A program made the translations under genes and the position numbers. A stretch of DNA of 7,253 nucleotides. Source: Desulfobacterales bacterium. Its GTDB lineage: Bacteria; Desulfobacterota; Desulfobacteria; Desulfobacterales; C00003060. Positions 1 through 6,157 of the stretch are shown here, piece after piece (the first letter of the stretch is position 1; each line of letters begins with the position of its first letter). The notes beneath the pieces were generated by a model, which saw only the letters and a list, made by a program, of their open reading frames with translations, was not told where the DNA came from and did not search any database. The DNA lies in NCBI GenBank assembly GCA_030613145.1, contig JAUWMM010000084.1, positions 1-7,253 of the forward strand, written 5' to 3'.

Positions 1-579
1 GGCTCCCATGTCAGAATCCAACATGAATGGGAGAGGTCGTGGCCGGCGCCCAACGCCCGCTATATCATAATAATTTGGCTTGGAAGCCGAAAGAAGCGAG
101 GCCAGATCAAGGCCGATAAACCCCGCTCCTATGAACACTAGCTTCTTGGCCGCGGTCTTTTTCAGGAACCCCATAATTTTTTCTGCGTCCGGTACTGTCC
201 GGAGGGTAAACACCCCGTCAAGATCCCGCCCTTCAATCAAGGGCACCATCTGGCTTGCCCCTGTTGCCAGAATGAGCTTGTTGTAAGTAATATTGCCACC
301 ATCCGACAATTCGATCTCTTTTGTACTCGTGTCCACGTGGGTTGCCCGGGCTTTGATCAGATTGATCCCCGCCTTGGCAAACATCTGGTCGGGATTTGTG
401 ATAGAGTCTGCCGTGGCCAGACCGGCCACCACATGCGGGAGGGCTCATCTTACTATGAATCGCTCTTCCTCGCTTACAATGGTCACATCTACGTCCGGCA
501 TTAGCTTCCTGCTAAGCATAGCAGAAGGACCTCCCGTGCCACCACGGCCGATAATAACTAATTTTTCACCTTTTTTCAT
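1..579 (-). CDS. Selenocysteine-containing FAD/NAD(P)-dependent oxidoreductase (CoA-disulfide reductase / NADH oxidase type), N-terminal part, runs off the window
   Basis: The frame opens at ATG 577-579, 6 bases after an AAGGAGG site (586-592), and stays open to the window edge (193 codons) except for one TGA at 445-447 (codon 45). Residues 11-16 (GRGGTG) are the FAD dinucleotide-binding loop, 105-110 (ATGASQ) is the conserved ATG motif before the second domain, and 151-156 (GAGFIG) is the NAD(P)H-binding loop. The TGA sits in FIVR-U-ALPHVV, exactly where CoA-disulfide reductases, NADH oxidases and peroxidases of this family carry the single redox-active cysteine. Family-like sequence continues after it in the same frame. 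A hairpin with a GGTCT loop follows (separate entry). I therefore read TGA as selenocysteine. The physiological substrate (CoA disulfide, polysulfide, peroxide or oxygen) cannot be told. The family is usually about 440-560 residues, so over half is missing here. A nonsense mutation is the alternative, but the hairpin and preserved motifs argue against it. Confidence 0.85.
413..429 (-). promoter_or_regulatory. Bacterial SECIS hairpin for selenocysteine insertion
   Basis: On the minus strand, GTGGCC, then loop GGTCT, then GGCCAC forms a perfect 6-bp GC-rich stem with a 5-base loop. The first loop G is the 22nd base after the TGA, within the spacing known for bacterial SECIS elements. The GGTCT loop matches the apical loop of the E. 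coli fdhF SECIS bound by SelB. It lies inside the coding frame, as bacterial SECIS elements do. Confidence 0.78.
445..447 (-). other. In-frame TGA codon read as selenocysteine (residue 45)
   Basis: The codon is TGA on the minus strand, flanked by FIVR upstream and ALPHVV downstream. In cysteine-containing relatives this position is the catalytic Cys of a C-x-x-P-like motif near residue 43, which forms the mixed disulfide or sulfenic acid during turnover. Recoding as Sec fits both the position and the downstream hairpin. Confidence 0.82.
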
Positions 580-653
580 CGTTGCCCTCCTTTTGGCTTT
601 TATTGCCCTGATCTCCCGATTCTTCATTACAAGTATATGCTCATAAGACAATC

Positions 654-682
654 TGGATACCTATTTTCCCGACTACTGTCAA
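654..682 (-). promoter_or_regulatory. Candidate sigma-70 promoter of the selenoprotein gene
   Basis: The minus strand shows TTGACA (677-682), a 17-base spacer, then TATCCA (654-659). The -35 box is perfect and the -10 box is weak (3 of 6). It would give a leader of about 65-70 bases before the AAGGAGG site. Confidence 0.45.
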
Positions 683-731
683 GTCCTTTATTGGGGCAGG
701 TGTATTGGGAAGGGTTGGAGAGGGGTTAGAG

Positions 732-750
732 GTTTTGACATGGCTTCTAG
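732..750. repeat. Isolated copy of the 7093-7240 element's terminal repeat
   Basis: GTTTTGACATGGCTTCTAG differs at one base from the 18-base terminal inverted repeat at 7223-7240. No partner in inverted orientation is visible nearby, so it is a solo end or a decayed element. It lies between the outer-membrane gene's terminator and the selenoprotein promoter. Confidence 0.6.
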
Positions 751-780
751 GGAATAAGACTTTAAGCGGTATTTTAGTTG

Positions 781-804
781 AAAAAGGGGGCTCTTGGAGC
801 CCCC
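781..804 (-). terminator. Rho-independent terminator after the outer-membrane protein gene
   Basis: On the minus strand, GGGGGCTC-CAA-GAGCCCCC forms a perfect 8-bp stem with a 3-base loop and is followed directly by TTTTT. It starts about 12 bases after the TAG stop of the outer-membrane gene and separates it from the selenoprotein gene. Confidence 0.88.
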
Positions 805-815
805 AGGAATCAGTG

Positions 816-1577
816 CTAGAAACTCACGGTAAGTGCCACATAAGGACCGGACATATCATAATCAAAGATCACATCATCCTCATCTATATCTATGACGAAT
901 GTTTTGTAACCTCCGTGAATATCCATAAAGGGGAAGGGAGTAAATGATATATCACCCGTCAACTCATAAATTGAATTTCCTGAATAGCCGATCCAGGTTC
1001 CCCTTAACCTGGCCTCCAGGATATCAACCAGTATTCCTATATGTAGATTGAGACCAAGCATGGGAATGGGCAGGGTGAAATCTTCTTGTTCGTCAATTCC
1101 AGTAGTCTTCAGGCTAACATCACCATCCAAATATTTGACCTGGAAGACACCACCCAAAGAAAAACCGGCCAGTATATTTTCCAGATCCAAAAGATCGTAT
1201 TGATAGTGAAGGTCAATCATGCTGAATTCAATAGAGGAAGATACAAGGGCACCATCTGGATAAGTCCATCCCCCAAAGTTGATGTCCCTGGTAAGCGTAT
1301 TTTTGCCCGAATAGTCAATTTCCGTATAAGTCAGAGAGAGATGATGGTTGCCAAGCCCGACAAAAGCCTCAACGGACGGATAATCCTCATCGTCAATCCC
1401 AAGGTCCTTATCAAAATCGAGGGTGTCGCCTACAATGCCACCCTCATCAACTTGTACGTTACCATCAAGTGATGGAAACCAGTAGTAGCCTCTTGCCCCA
1501 ACCTCAAAGGCCAATGATGATACTGGTAAAAGCAGTACAGATAACAGCAAAGATAGAGCCAGATAAGTCTTTTTCAT
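816..1577 (-). CDS. Predicted outer-membrane beta-barrel protein
   Basis: This is a 253-residue protein of the outer membrane by its features; no named family is recognised. Residues 1-23 (MKK, hydrophobic LALSLLLSVLLLPVSS, then SLA) form a classical Sec signal peptide, with cleavage likely before FEVGARGYYWF. The mature part shows repeated alternating polar/hydrophobic strands rich in Tyr and Gly (for example HHLSLTYTEIDY, IDLHYQYDLL, LAGFSLGGVFQVKY) separated by acidic loops. It ends in ALTVSF, a C-terminal phenylalanine typical of barrels inserted by the BAM machinery. The ATG at 1575-1577 follows AAGGAGGAG (1582-1590). The start overlaps by one base the stop of a short upstream ORF, so translation may be coupled. 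Transcription likely starts near 1721 and ends at the hairpin 781-804. It could be a small porin or a structural barrel; the substrate is unknown. Confidence 0.85.
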   Translation of the reverse strand: MKKTYLALSLLLSVLLLPVSSLAFEVGARGYYWFPSLDGNVQVDEGGIVGDTLDFDKDLGIDDEDYPSVEAFVGLGNHHLSLTYTEIDYSGKNTLTRDINFGGWTYPDGALVSSSIEFSMIDLHYQYDLLDLENILAGFSLGGVFQVKYLDGDVSLKTTGIDEQEDFTLPIPMLGLNLHIGILVDILEARLRGTWIGYSGNSIYELTGDISFTPFPFMDIHGGYKTFVIDIDEDDVIFDYDMSGPYVALTVSF

Positions 1578-1696
1578 TAGTCTCCTCCTTCGTTCAAAAA
1601 GTTGTTTTCGTCATCAACCATCTTCTTAAGATGGCTTAGTACTGATTGCTCCTCTCCTTCGGCCTTACTTGCAACAACAATACCAAGGTGAGCCAT
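1577..1696 (-). CDS. Possible 39-residue leader protein, translationally coupled to the outer-membrane gene
   Basis: The frame from ATG 1694-1696 encodes MAHLGIVVASKAEGEEQSVL followed by SHLKKMVDDENNFLNEGGD. Its TAA shares one base with the ATG of the outer-membrane gene (TAATG), and its last codons (GAA GGA GGA) are that gene's ribosome binding site. This arrangement is typical of coupled genes. The frame is open further upstream to a TGA near 1756, but the predicted transcription start (about 1721) limits it. Its own ribosome binding site is weak (GCGAG about 10 bases upstream). No family is recognised and there is no signal peptide; the sequence looks like an amphipathic helix. It may instead be the decayed tail of a longer gene. 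Confidence 0.4.
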   Translation of the reverse strand: MAHLGIVVASKAEGEEQSVLSHLKKMVDDENNFLNEGGD

Positions 1697-1727
1697 AAAT
1701 GATAACAACTCGCTTTTTGGCAGGCCT

Positions 1728-1757
1728 AATATGGGGGAGAATCGACTTGTGTGTCAA
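1728..1757 (-). promoter_or_regulatory. Sigma-70-like promoter for the outer-membrane protein gene
   Basis: The minus strand carries TTGACA (1752-1757), an 18-base spacer and CATATT (1728-1733; 4 of 6 matches). Transcription from about 1721 would give a leader of roughly 145 bases that includes the 39-codon ORF. Confidence 0.55.
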
Positions 1758-1819
1758 GTAAAAAGACATCACAACAATGAGCGGACACGGGAGATGAAAA
1801 GTGACAAGCACAATTCAGC

Positions 1820-1848
1820 TTGACAGGCTCTACGGGGTGCCCTAAAAA
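1820..1848 (+). promoter_or_regulatory. Sigma-70-like promoter for the LsrF-like gene
   Basis: TTGACA (1820-1825), a 17-base spacer and TAAAAA (1843-1848; 4 of 6) point toward the aldolase gene. The start would be near 1855, leaving a leader of about 175 bases. It lies back to back with the outer-membrane promoter, with about 60 bases between the two -35 boxes. Confidence 0.6.
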
Positions 1849-1880
1849 ATAAATTTGTATGTGATCAGAAGGTTGATCTG

Positions 1881-1895
1881 GGGCGGATCTCGCCC
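1881..1895 (+). other. Short GC-rich hairpin in the leader of the LsrF-like gene
   Basis: GGGCG-GATCT-CGCCC makes a 5-bp stem with a 5-base loop early in the predicted leader. No T-run follows, so it is not an intrinsic terminator. No known riboswitch class is recognised in 1855-2015. Confidence 0.3.
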
Positions 1896-2029
1896 GCGCC
1901 CGTTTGTCCTATGTTTCATTTTGAATTTTAGTTCTGCAATCCCTGGCCCAGACCTGGCCATAGGCTACGTGATTGCATATATGAAGCAAGCACCAGGGCA
2001 GGCCGCAATCCAACAGGGAGGATAACGCT

Positions 2030-2920
2030 ATGGCAGACGCAGAAGGAGTCTTGGAGGCAAGGAGTGTATCCGAGATGCCATCGGAACATAAAGGTGTTAG
2101 GGAAAAATCGATCAAAGGTTCAGAGAACCTTGAATGGGGTATGAGAAATCGCCTGTCCCGACTGATCAAGCCGGATGGGCACTGTCAGTTTCTTCCCATA
2201 GATCATGGTTATTTTCAGGGCCCCACGAGGTGTCTTGAAAGACCTGGTGAAACGATCAGTGACCTTCTCCCTTATGCCGACGGTCTATTTGTAACAAGAG
2301 GCGTTCTTAGGACCTGTGTGGATCCGGATGTTGATACCCCTATCATTTTGCGGGTTTCAGGGGGCACCAGTGTTATCGGCGAAGACCTGTCCGATGAAAT
2401 CATCACCACCTCGGTGGAAGAAATGATCCGGCTCAACGTAGCGGCCGTGGGTCTTTCGATTTTTGTCGGCAGTGATTACGAGCGACAAGCACTTGAGAGC
2501 CTTGCCATGCTTGTCAATGAGTGTGAGGGTTATGGTATCCCGGTCATGGCGGTCACTGCCGTTGGCAAAGAGCTTGAGAAAAGAACTGCGCGCTACCTGG
2601 CCCTATCCTGCCGTATCGCGGCTGAATTGGGTGCAAAGATCGTAAAGACCTATTACTGCCCCGAAGATTTTGAGAAGGTAACCAATGGATGTCCGGTGCC
2701 GGTGGTCATGGCAGGCGGCCCTAAATGCGAAACCGAGCTGGAAGTCTTTGATTTTGTATTCGATGGCATGCAGAAAGGTGCCATAGGGGTCAACTTGGGA
2801 AGAAATGTCTGGCAAAACCCCCATCCGGTGGCCATGATGAGGGCGCTAAACTCCGTCATCCATGCTGGGGCCACCCCGAAGCAGGCGTTCGATCTGTTCA
2901 AGAGCCTGCAGAATGCGTGA
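2030..2920 (+). CDS. LsrF-like class I aldolase/thiolase (DeoC/FbaB/LacD superfamily)
   Basis: This 296-residue cytosolic TIM-barrel enzyme aligns well from memory with E. coli LsrF, the thiolase that cleaves 3-hydroxy-5-phosphonooxypentane-2,4-dione with CoA in autoinducer-2 breakdown. Shared blocks are LEWGMRNRLSRL (34-45), IDHGYFQGPT (57-66), TRGVLR (89-94), KIVKTYY (203-209), CPVPVVMAGG (221-230) and LGRNVWQNPHPVAMM (256-270). Lys206 in IVKTYY matches the Schiff-base lysine, and Asp58-His59 the usual acid-base pair region. Length and N-terminal extension match LsrF. The ATG at 2030 has GGGAGG (2016-2021) 8 bases upstream. No lsr transporter, kinase or regulator is nearby, so AI-2 catabolism is not supported by context. 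A related role, such as a fructose-bisphosphate-type aldolase or the aldol step of the alternative dehydroquinate route (ADH synthase), is possible. Family is confident, substrate is not. Confidence 0.85.
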   Translation: MADAEGVLEARSVSEMPSEHKGVREKSIKGSENLEWGMRNRLSRLIKPDGHCQFLPIDHGYFQGPTRCLERPGETISDLLPYADGLFVTRGVLRTCVDPDVDTPIILRVSGGTSVIGEDLSDEIITTSVEEMIRLNVAAVGLSIFVGSDYERQALESLAMLVNECEGYGIPVMAVTAVGKELEKRTARYLALSCRIAAELGAKIVKTYYCPEDFEKVTNGCPVPVVMAGGPKCETELEVFDFVFDGMQKGAIGVNLGRNVWQNPHPVAMMRALNSVIHAGATPKQAFDLFKSLQNA

Positions 2921-3040
2921 GTCTATTGAAGCCTCTTTGACCTGCCTGTAACCGGTCGTCACATTCAGCACATTGCAATTACGCCAGATCAAATCGATCT
3001 GCGTGTCTCTGTTTTTGATGCATTACAAGGAGAGTATAGC

Positions 3041-3095
3041 TTTACGTTTTGAAAAAATGGCTTCGACTGGGCAAGACTTTTTCTAAGAGGCCGAC
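3041..3095. repeat. Decayed repeat remnants: ends of both intergenic element families side by side
   Basis: Bases 3046-3066 (GTTTTGAAAAAATGGCTTCG then A) resemble the 7223-7240 terminal repeat with a 2-base insertion. Its left flank TTTACGTTTT also matches the repeat at 3210-3251. Bases 3071-3095 (GCAAGACTTTTTCTAAG, then AGGCCGAC) resemble the right end of the 6784-7011 element (GCAAAAGACTTTTTACGAAG, then CCGTC). Similarity is partial, so decay or chance must be allowed for. Confidence 0.4.
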
Positions 3096-3135
3096 CGACT
3101 CTCGCTCGACATCCTCTTTAGCTTTTCATGCCACT

Positions 3136-3172
3136 ATATATTGCGTTTTATTATCACAAAACCACAATATAT
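3136..3172. repeat. AT-rich inverted repeat just upstream of the small cysteine-protein promoter
   Basis: ATATATTG (3136-3143) and CAATATAT (3165-3172) form an 8-bp dyad with a 21-base gap, ending 2 bases before the -35 box at 3175. The place suits an operator or activator site, but AT-rich composition makes chance plausible. Confidence 0.3.
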
Positions 3173-3174
3173 GC

Positions 3175-3202
3175 TTGACATCCCCTGTCCTTGTGCTAAA
3201 AA
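3175..3202 (+). promoter_or_regulatory. Sigma-70-like promoter for the small cysteine-rich gene
   Basis: TTGACA (3175-3180), a 16-base spacer and TAAAAA (3197-3202) precede the gene by about 95 bases. The predicted leader contains the dispersed repeat at 3210-3251. Confidence 0.5.
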
Positions 3203-3209
3203 TCCGCAC

Positions 3210-3251
3210 CAATTTACGTTTTTTAAAACATGGCCGTTCCAACTACTATTA
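3210..3251. repeat. Dispersed repeat, copy A
   Basis: This 42-base segment matches 6746-6787 at 35 positions in the same orientation, with no gaps. The best-kept core is ACATGGCCG. It lies in the predicted leader of the small cysteine-rich gene. Similarity stops abruptly after 3251. Confidence 0.7.
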
Positions 3252-3297
3252 GGTTGGGGTGCCTCACTGAACAGAAACAGCACGAGGGGTGTGTGGT

Positions 3298-3579
3298 ATG
3301 AAAAAATTGCGTGTAAAGTGCATAAAGTGCGGAAAAGAGTGGCAAAAAGAATCCTCATTTTCGTGGGGCCACGACGTTTTTACATCATCCCTGTGCAATC
3401 CCTGCTTTAGAAAGGTCATCTCTCCAATCATTCATAAGAAACAGTTGAGGGAAGGCAACTTTGATTGTTTTGGCAAGGCTCAAGACTATTGCGATCAGTT
3501 TCAATGCAAGTATATAGAATGGTGCCTCCGTTGGGAGGAGACAGAAAAAGCAATAAATAAGACACCCACTTCCCGTTAA
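3298..3579 (+). CDS. Small cysteine-rich protein with zinc-ribbon-like N-terminus
   Basis: This 93-residue protein is not recognised as a named family. Near the N-terminus it has C8-x2-C11 (VKCIKCGKEW) and C33-x2-C36 (LCNPCFRK), the two knuckles of a zinc ribbon that could bind Zn or Fe. A second cluster follows in the C-terminal half: DCFGKAQDYCDQFQCKYIEWC, with four cysteines spaced x6, x4 and x5. The region between is basic (HKKQLREGN). ATG 3298 is preferred: GAGGGG (3284-3289) lies 8 bases before it, and the GTG at 3289 would overlap that site. The gene has its own promoter and faces the hybrid kinase gene tail to tail, 57 bases apart. No signal peptide or membrane segment is seen. A metal-binding or redox-responsive accessory role is inferred only from the cysteines. 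Confidence 0.75.
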   Translation: MKKLRVKCIKCGKEWQKESSFSWGHDVFTSSLCNPCFRKVISPIIHKKQLREGNFDCFGKAQDYCDQFQCKYIEWCLRWEETEKAINKTPTSR

Positions 3580-3583
3580 GGCC

Positions 3584-3604
3584 ATTTTGCATCAGTTTCA
3601 AAAT
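3584..3604. terminator. Weak AT-rich hairpin between the convergent genes
   Basis: ATTTTG (3584-3589) and CAAAAT (3599-3604) pair around a 9-base loop, followed on the plus strand by TTT. The stem is AT-rich and weak. It is the only terminator-like structure between the small cysteine protein gene and the kinase gene. Confidence 0.25.
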
Positions 3605-3636
3605 TTTCCTTTCAGTGTCCGGTGCGCCTTCCTTTC

Positions 3637-5892
3637 CTATTTCTTATCCAGAATCTCCCTTATTTTTTGAGACAACTCGTTCATAGTGAACGGTTTCTGA
3701 ATAAAACCATTGCACCCTCGTCGCAATATCTCGGCGGCTTTACCATCTATGCTGAAACCACTTGAAAGGAGGACCTTTACATCAGGGTTGATCTCCTTCA
3801 TGCGGTCATAGGCTTCTCCACCACCCATACTGGGCATTATCATGTCCAAAACGACCATGTCTATGTCATCCCGATTTTTCCCATAAACCTCGATGGCCTC
3901 TTCTCCGTTCCTGGCTGACAGTACGCGGTAGCCCATCGCCTCTAACAACTCCTGGCCTATTTCCAAGATCACCTCTTCGTCATCCACCAGGAGGACTGTT
4001 TCAGTTCCTTTAATGAGTGGCACAGCAGGACTGACAGCTTCCCGGACCTGTTTTTCTGATGCAGGCAGATAAACACGGAAGGTCGTTCCATGCCCTTTCT
4101 TAGAATCGACATCAATATATCCGCCATGGCCCTTTATGATACCGTATGCAGAAGCCAGACCAAGGCCAGTGCCTCGGCCCATCTCCTTGGTCGTAAAGAA
4201 TGGATCAAAGATGCGCTGAAGGATCTTATTGTCCATGCCAATGCCTGTGTCGGTTACCGTCAACAGAACATAACTTCCCGGCTTTGGATCATCAAGCTTG
4301 CACTCGATCTCCTTGTGGGTGACATTCGTGGTCTGTAAAATAAGATCCCCACCGCCAGGCATGGCATCCGCAGCATTTACAAAGAGATTCAAAAGCACCT
4401 GCTCTATCTGCCCAGAGTCTGCCTCTATGGCAAGTAAGTCCTCGGCAAGCTTTCGGTGAATCGTAATCTCCTTTTTGGTTCTGCGGAAAGTTTCAGATGC
4501 CTCTTCCACTAATTCATTCAGAACAAAGGGCCTAAGCTCATATCTTCCCTTCCTAGCATAACCAAGGAGGTGTGAGGTTAGTTGGGATCCACTTTGAATT
4601 TGCTTTTCAATATTCCTTAACCGGTTGTAATAGGGGTGCGTGGGGTCGATATCCATAACCATTAAAGAGACATTCCCTTGGATACCCATGAGCAGGTTGT
4701 TAAAGTCATGAGCAATGCCGCCGGCCAAGGTGCCTATGGCTTTTATCTTCTCGGCATGTTGAAGTTGGGCTTCCAGGCGCTTGCGGTCGGTGATGTCAAT
4801 AAAACTTTCCAGACCGCCAATCGTATTACCTTCTAAATCTCTAAGAATATCCACATTTTTTAAAATTGTTAGGTCCTTGCCTTCAACATGAATCACACAC
4901 TCTTTCCCATAAATAGGCTTTTCTATGTTGTCATCAAGAAGGGCACACCCTTTTTTACATTCATCACAATCAAGAGCTTCTATACAGTCCTTCCCAATAA
5001 CTTCCTCTGCCTTCAGCCCGACAATTTCCTCTGCCTCTTTGTTCCAGAAAGTGATTTTTTTATTCAAGTCGACCGTCAATAAACCGCTTGGCATAGTTTG
5101 AACTATTGACTTCAATCTTGCCTCGCTCTTTCTCAGCGCCTCCTCTGCCCGCTTGCGGTCGCTTATGTCAACGAAAATTTCAAGACCACCAATCATATTG
5201 CCTTCCGTATCCTTAAGAATATCTGCATTCTTTGAGATCGTTATATCTCTGCCGTCTACATGGAATATACACTCTTTATCATAAATAGGCTTGTCAACGT
5301 TGTCATCAAAAAGGGGACATCCTTTCTTGCATGCATCACAGTCAAGAGCTTCAATGCAATCCTTCCCGATAACCTGCTCAGCTTTCAACCCTGTTATGTC
5401 TTGCGCCCCTTTGGTCCAGGTGCTGATTTTCCTGTTTAAACCCACAGCGAACAAACCGCTCGGCATGGTTTGAAGGATTAACCGGGATTTTGCCTCACCC
5501 TCACGTATCGTTTCTACAGCACGCTGGCGATCGGCAAGCCTCTCTTCTTCAATCTGAAAAACATCCCAAAAGAGGCGAGCAGCGACATGGTCCATCAATC
5601 GGATATGGTCTGGCTTGGTTCGGGAGATTTCATTCGCTACCTGTGGACGACCGGTAAGCTCAACAATCATATTAAGATCTTTGAGTTCGTATAGGTCACT
5701 GTAGGTGCTTGTCGTGTAAATGTTCTTTTCCTGAGCGTAGCGATAACCCGCAGCGTTGGGATTATTACAGGCCACTCCGATAAGCTTCATCCGAAGCTGA
5801 CTGAGCTTTGCGGCAAATATCATATCCATGATCGCCTTGCATCCGGGGCCACCACCTACAATGGCTACATTAAGAACCTTGAATTCCGTCAT
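3637..5892 (-). CDS. Cytosolic hybrid histidine kinase: Rossmann-like domain, two Cys-rich PAS domains, HisKA-HATPase, receiver
   Basis: This is a 751-residue two-component sensor without membrane segments. Residues 7-110 look like a Rossmann domain: [12 protein letters not shown] carries a glycine-rich dinucleotide loop, followed by [10 protein letters not shown] and [12 protein letters not shown] as in NAD(P)-dependent oxidoreductases. A coiled linker follows (112-135). PAS1 (about 134-246) and PAS2 (about 259-371) are duplicates and each carries five cysteines at identical spacing. The kinase core has the H-box GGIAHDFNN with His395, the N-box [10 protein letters not shown] (Asn506), DTGIGM (548-553), DPFFTT and GRGTGLGL (572-579). 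The receiver (about 632-748) has Asp637-Asp638, phosphoacceptor Asp683 (VLDMIMP), Ser711 and Lys733. Start 5892 is chosen because AGAGGAG lies just upstream; the ATGs at 5910 and 5928 lack a site and fall on a dyad. It probably autophosphorylates His395 and passes phosphate to Asp683 or a separate regulator. No output regulator is adjacent, so the target is unknown. Sensing of redox state or a dinucleotide is an inference. Confidence 0.9.
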   Translation of the reverse strand: MTEFKVLNVAIVGGGPGCKAIMDMIFAAKLSQLRMKLIGVACNNPNAAGYRYAQEKNIYTTSTYSDLYELKDLNMIVELTGRPQVANEISRTKPDHIRLMDHVAARLFWDVFQIEEERLADRQRAVETIREGEAKSRLILQTMPSGLFAVGLNRKISTWTKGAQDITGLKAEQVIGKDCIEALDCDACKKGCPLFDDNVDKPIYDKECIFHVDGRDITISKNADILKDTEGNMIGGLEIFVDISDRKRAEEALRKSEARLKSIVQTMPSGLLTVDLNKKITFWNKEAEEIVGLKAEEVIGKDCIEALDCDECKKGCALLDDNIEKPIYGKECVIHVEGKDLTILKNVDILRDLEGNTIGGLESFIDITDRKRLEAQLQHAEKIKAIGTLAGGIAHDFNNLLMGIQGNVSLMVMDIDPTHPYYNRLRNIEKQIQSGSQLTSHLLGYARKGRYELRPFVLNELVEEASETFRRTKKEITIHRKLAEDLLAIEADSGQIEQVLLNLFVNAADAMPGGGDLILQTTNVTHKEIECKLDDPKPGSYVLLTVTDTGIGMDNKILQRIFDPFFTTKEMGRGTGLGLASAYGIIKGHGGYIDVDSKKGHGTTFRVYLPASEKQVREAVSPAVPLIKGTETVLLVDDEEVILEIGQELLEAMGYRVLSARNGEEAIEVYGKNRDDIDMVVLDMIMPSMGGGEAYDRMKEINPDVKVLLSSGFSIDGKAAEILRRGCNGFIQKPFTMNELSQKIREILDKK
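4744..5493 (-). repeat. Internal tandem duplication encoding PAS1 and PAS2
   Basis: Two copies with a 124-codon (372-base) period encode QTMPSGL...[13 protein letters not shown]...CKKGC...KPIY...ILK... twice. Protein identity between the copies is high across the whole unit and DNA similarity is still visible (for example the two EALDCD regions). This points to a fairly recent or homogenised duplication. Confidence 0.8.
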
Positions 5893-5909
5893 TTGCTCCT
5901 CTTTCACCA

Positions 5910-5929
5910 TGTAAACATTAACGTTCACA
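5910..5929. promoter_or_regulatory. 20-bp imperfect palindrome before the kinase start: possible operator
   Basis: On the minus strand TGTGAAC-GTTAAT-GTTTACA is symmetric at 8 of 10 base pairs. It ends 17 bases before the chosen ATG (5892). Position and symmetry suit binding of a dimeric regulator, possibly autoregulation. It does not fit a canonical CRP (TGTGA-N6-TCACA) or FNR site, so I do not name a binder. Confidence 0.35.
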
Positions 5930-6157
5930 CAGCATTTTCTAACTGGTCAAGCTTTAGTGGGCAATTTGCTTCGCCCGTATGGGTGCCCAAAAAGCTCATA
6001 ATGGTCGCTCAAAGTGGTTATGCAATAATTCAACGAGAACAACGAAAGCCATTTCGTAAGTGCAAGATAGGCAGATATTCATCACGGCATGCCTCCTCAG
6101 GGGGAAAGCGTGTCTCAAGTACGGCAGGTGTGCGGGGTTAGTCTTCCATACCCCAGT
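5930..6157 (-). other. Long predicted leader of the kinase gene, no confident gene
   Basis: This lies between the candidate promoter (6158-6186) and the kinase gene. It holds a small stem GGGGT...ACCCC on the minus strand just after the promoter and no recognised riboswitch class. A 28-codon minus ORF (5996-6082) is too weakly supported to call. Confidence 0.4.

Larger units (their letters stand above)
2921..3174. other. Gene-free stretch downstream of the LsrF-like gene
   Basis: No ORF here has a ribosome binding site or recognisable product. It contains a small dyad (CAGATC-AAATC-GATCTG, 2985-3001), not followed closely enough by T residues to call a terminator. It also holds decayed repeat ends at 3041-3095 and an AT-rich inverted repeat at 3136-3172. 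Confidence 0.5.

Noticed and set aside
233..448. 71-codon minus-strand ORF next to the TGA
   Set aside because: It is the wrong frame of the oxidoreductase; the +0 frame through the TGA carries all family motifs.
580..651. In-frame 24-codon upstream extension of the oxidoreductase
   Set aside because: No ribosome binding site at 651, and the extension is basic and unlike the family, whereas ATG 579 has a strong site and begins right before the FAD-binding strand.
3049..3410. Overlapping ORFs on both strands (3049-3252, 3134-3358, 3141-3410)
   Set aside because: They cross the promoter, the repeats and the real small gene, have no ribosome sites and no protein-like patterns.
5996..6082. 28-codon minus ORF (MNICLSCTYEMAFVVLVELL...) with a GGAGG 9 bases upstream
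   Set aside because: Very short, nothing recognisable, and the GGAGG is followed by a nearer ATG that stops after two codons; could be a leader peptide but support is too thin.
5893..6141. 82-codon plus ORF upstream of the kinase
   Set aside because: Runs antisense through the kinase leader with no ribosome site or recognisable sequence.
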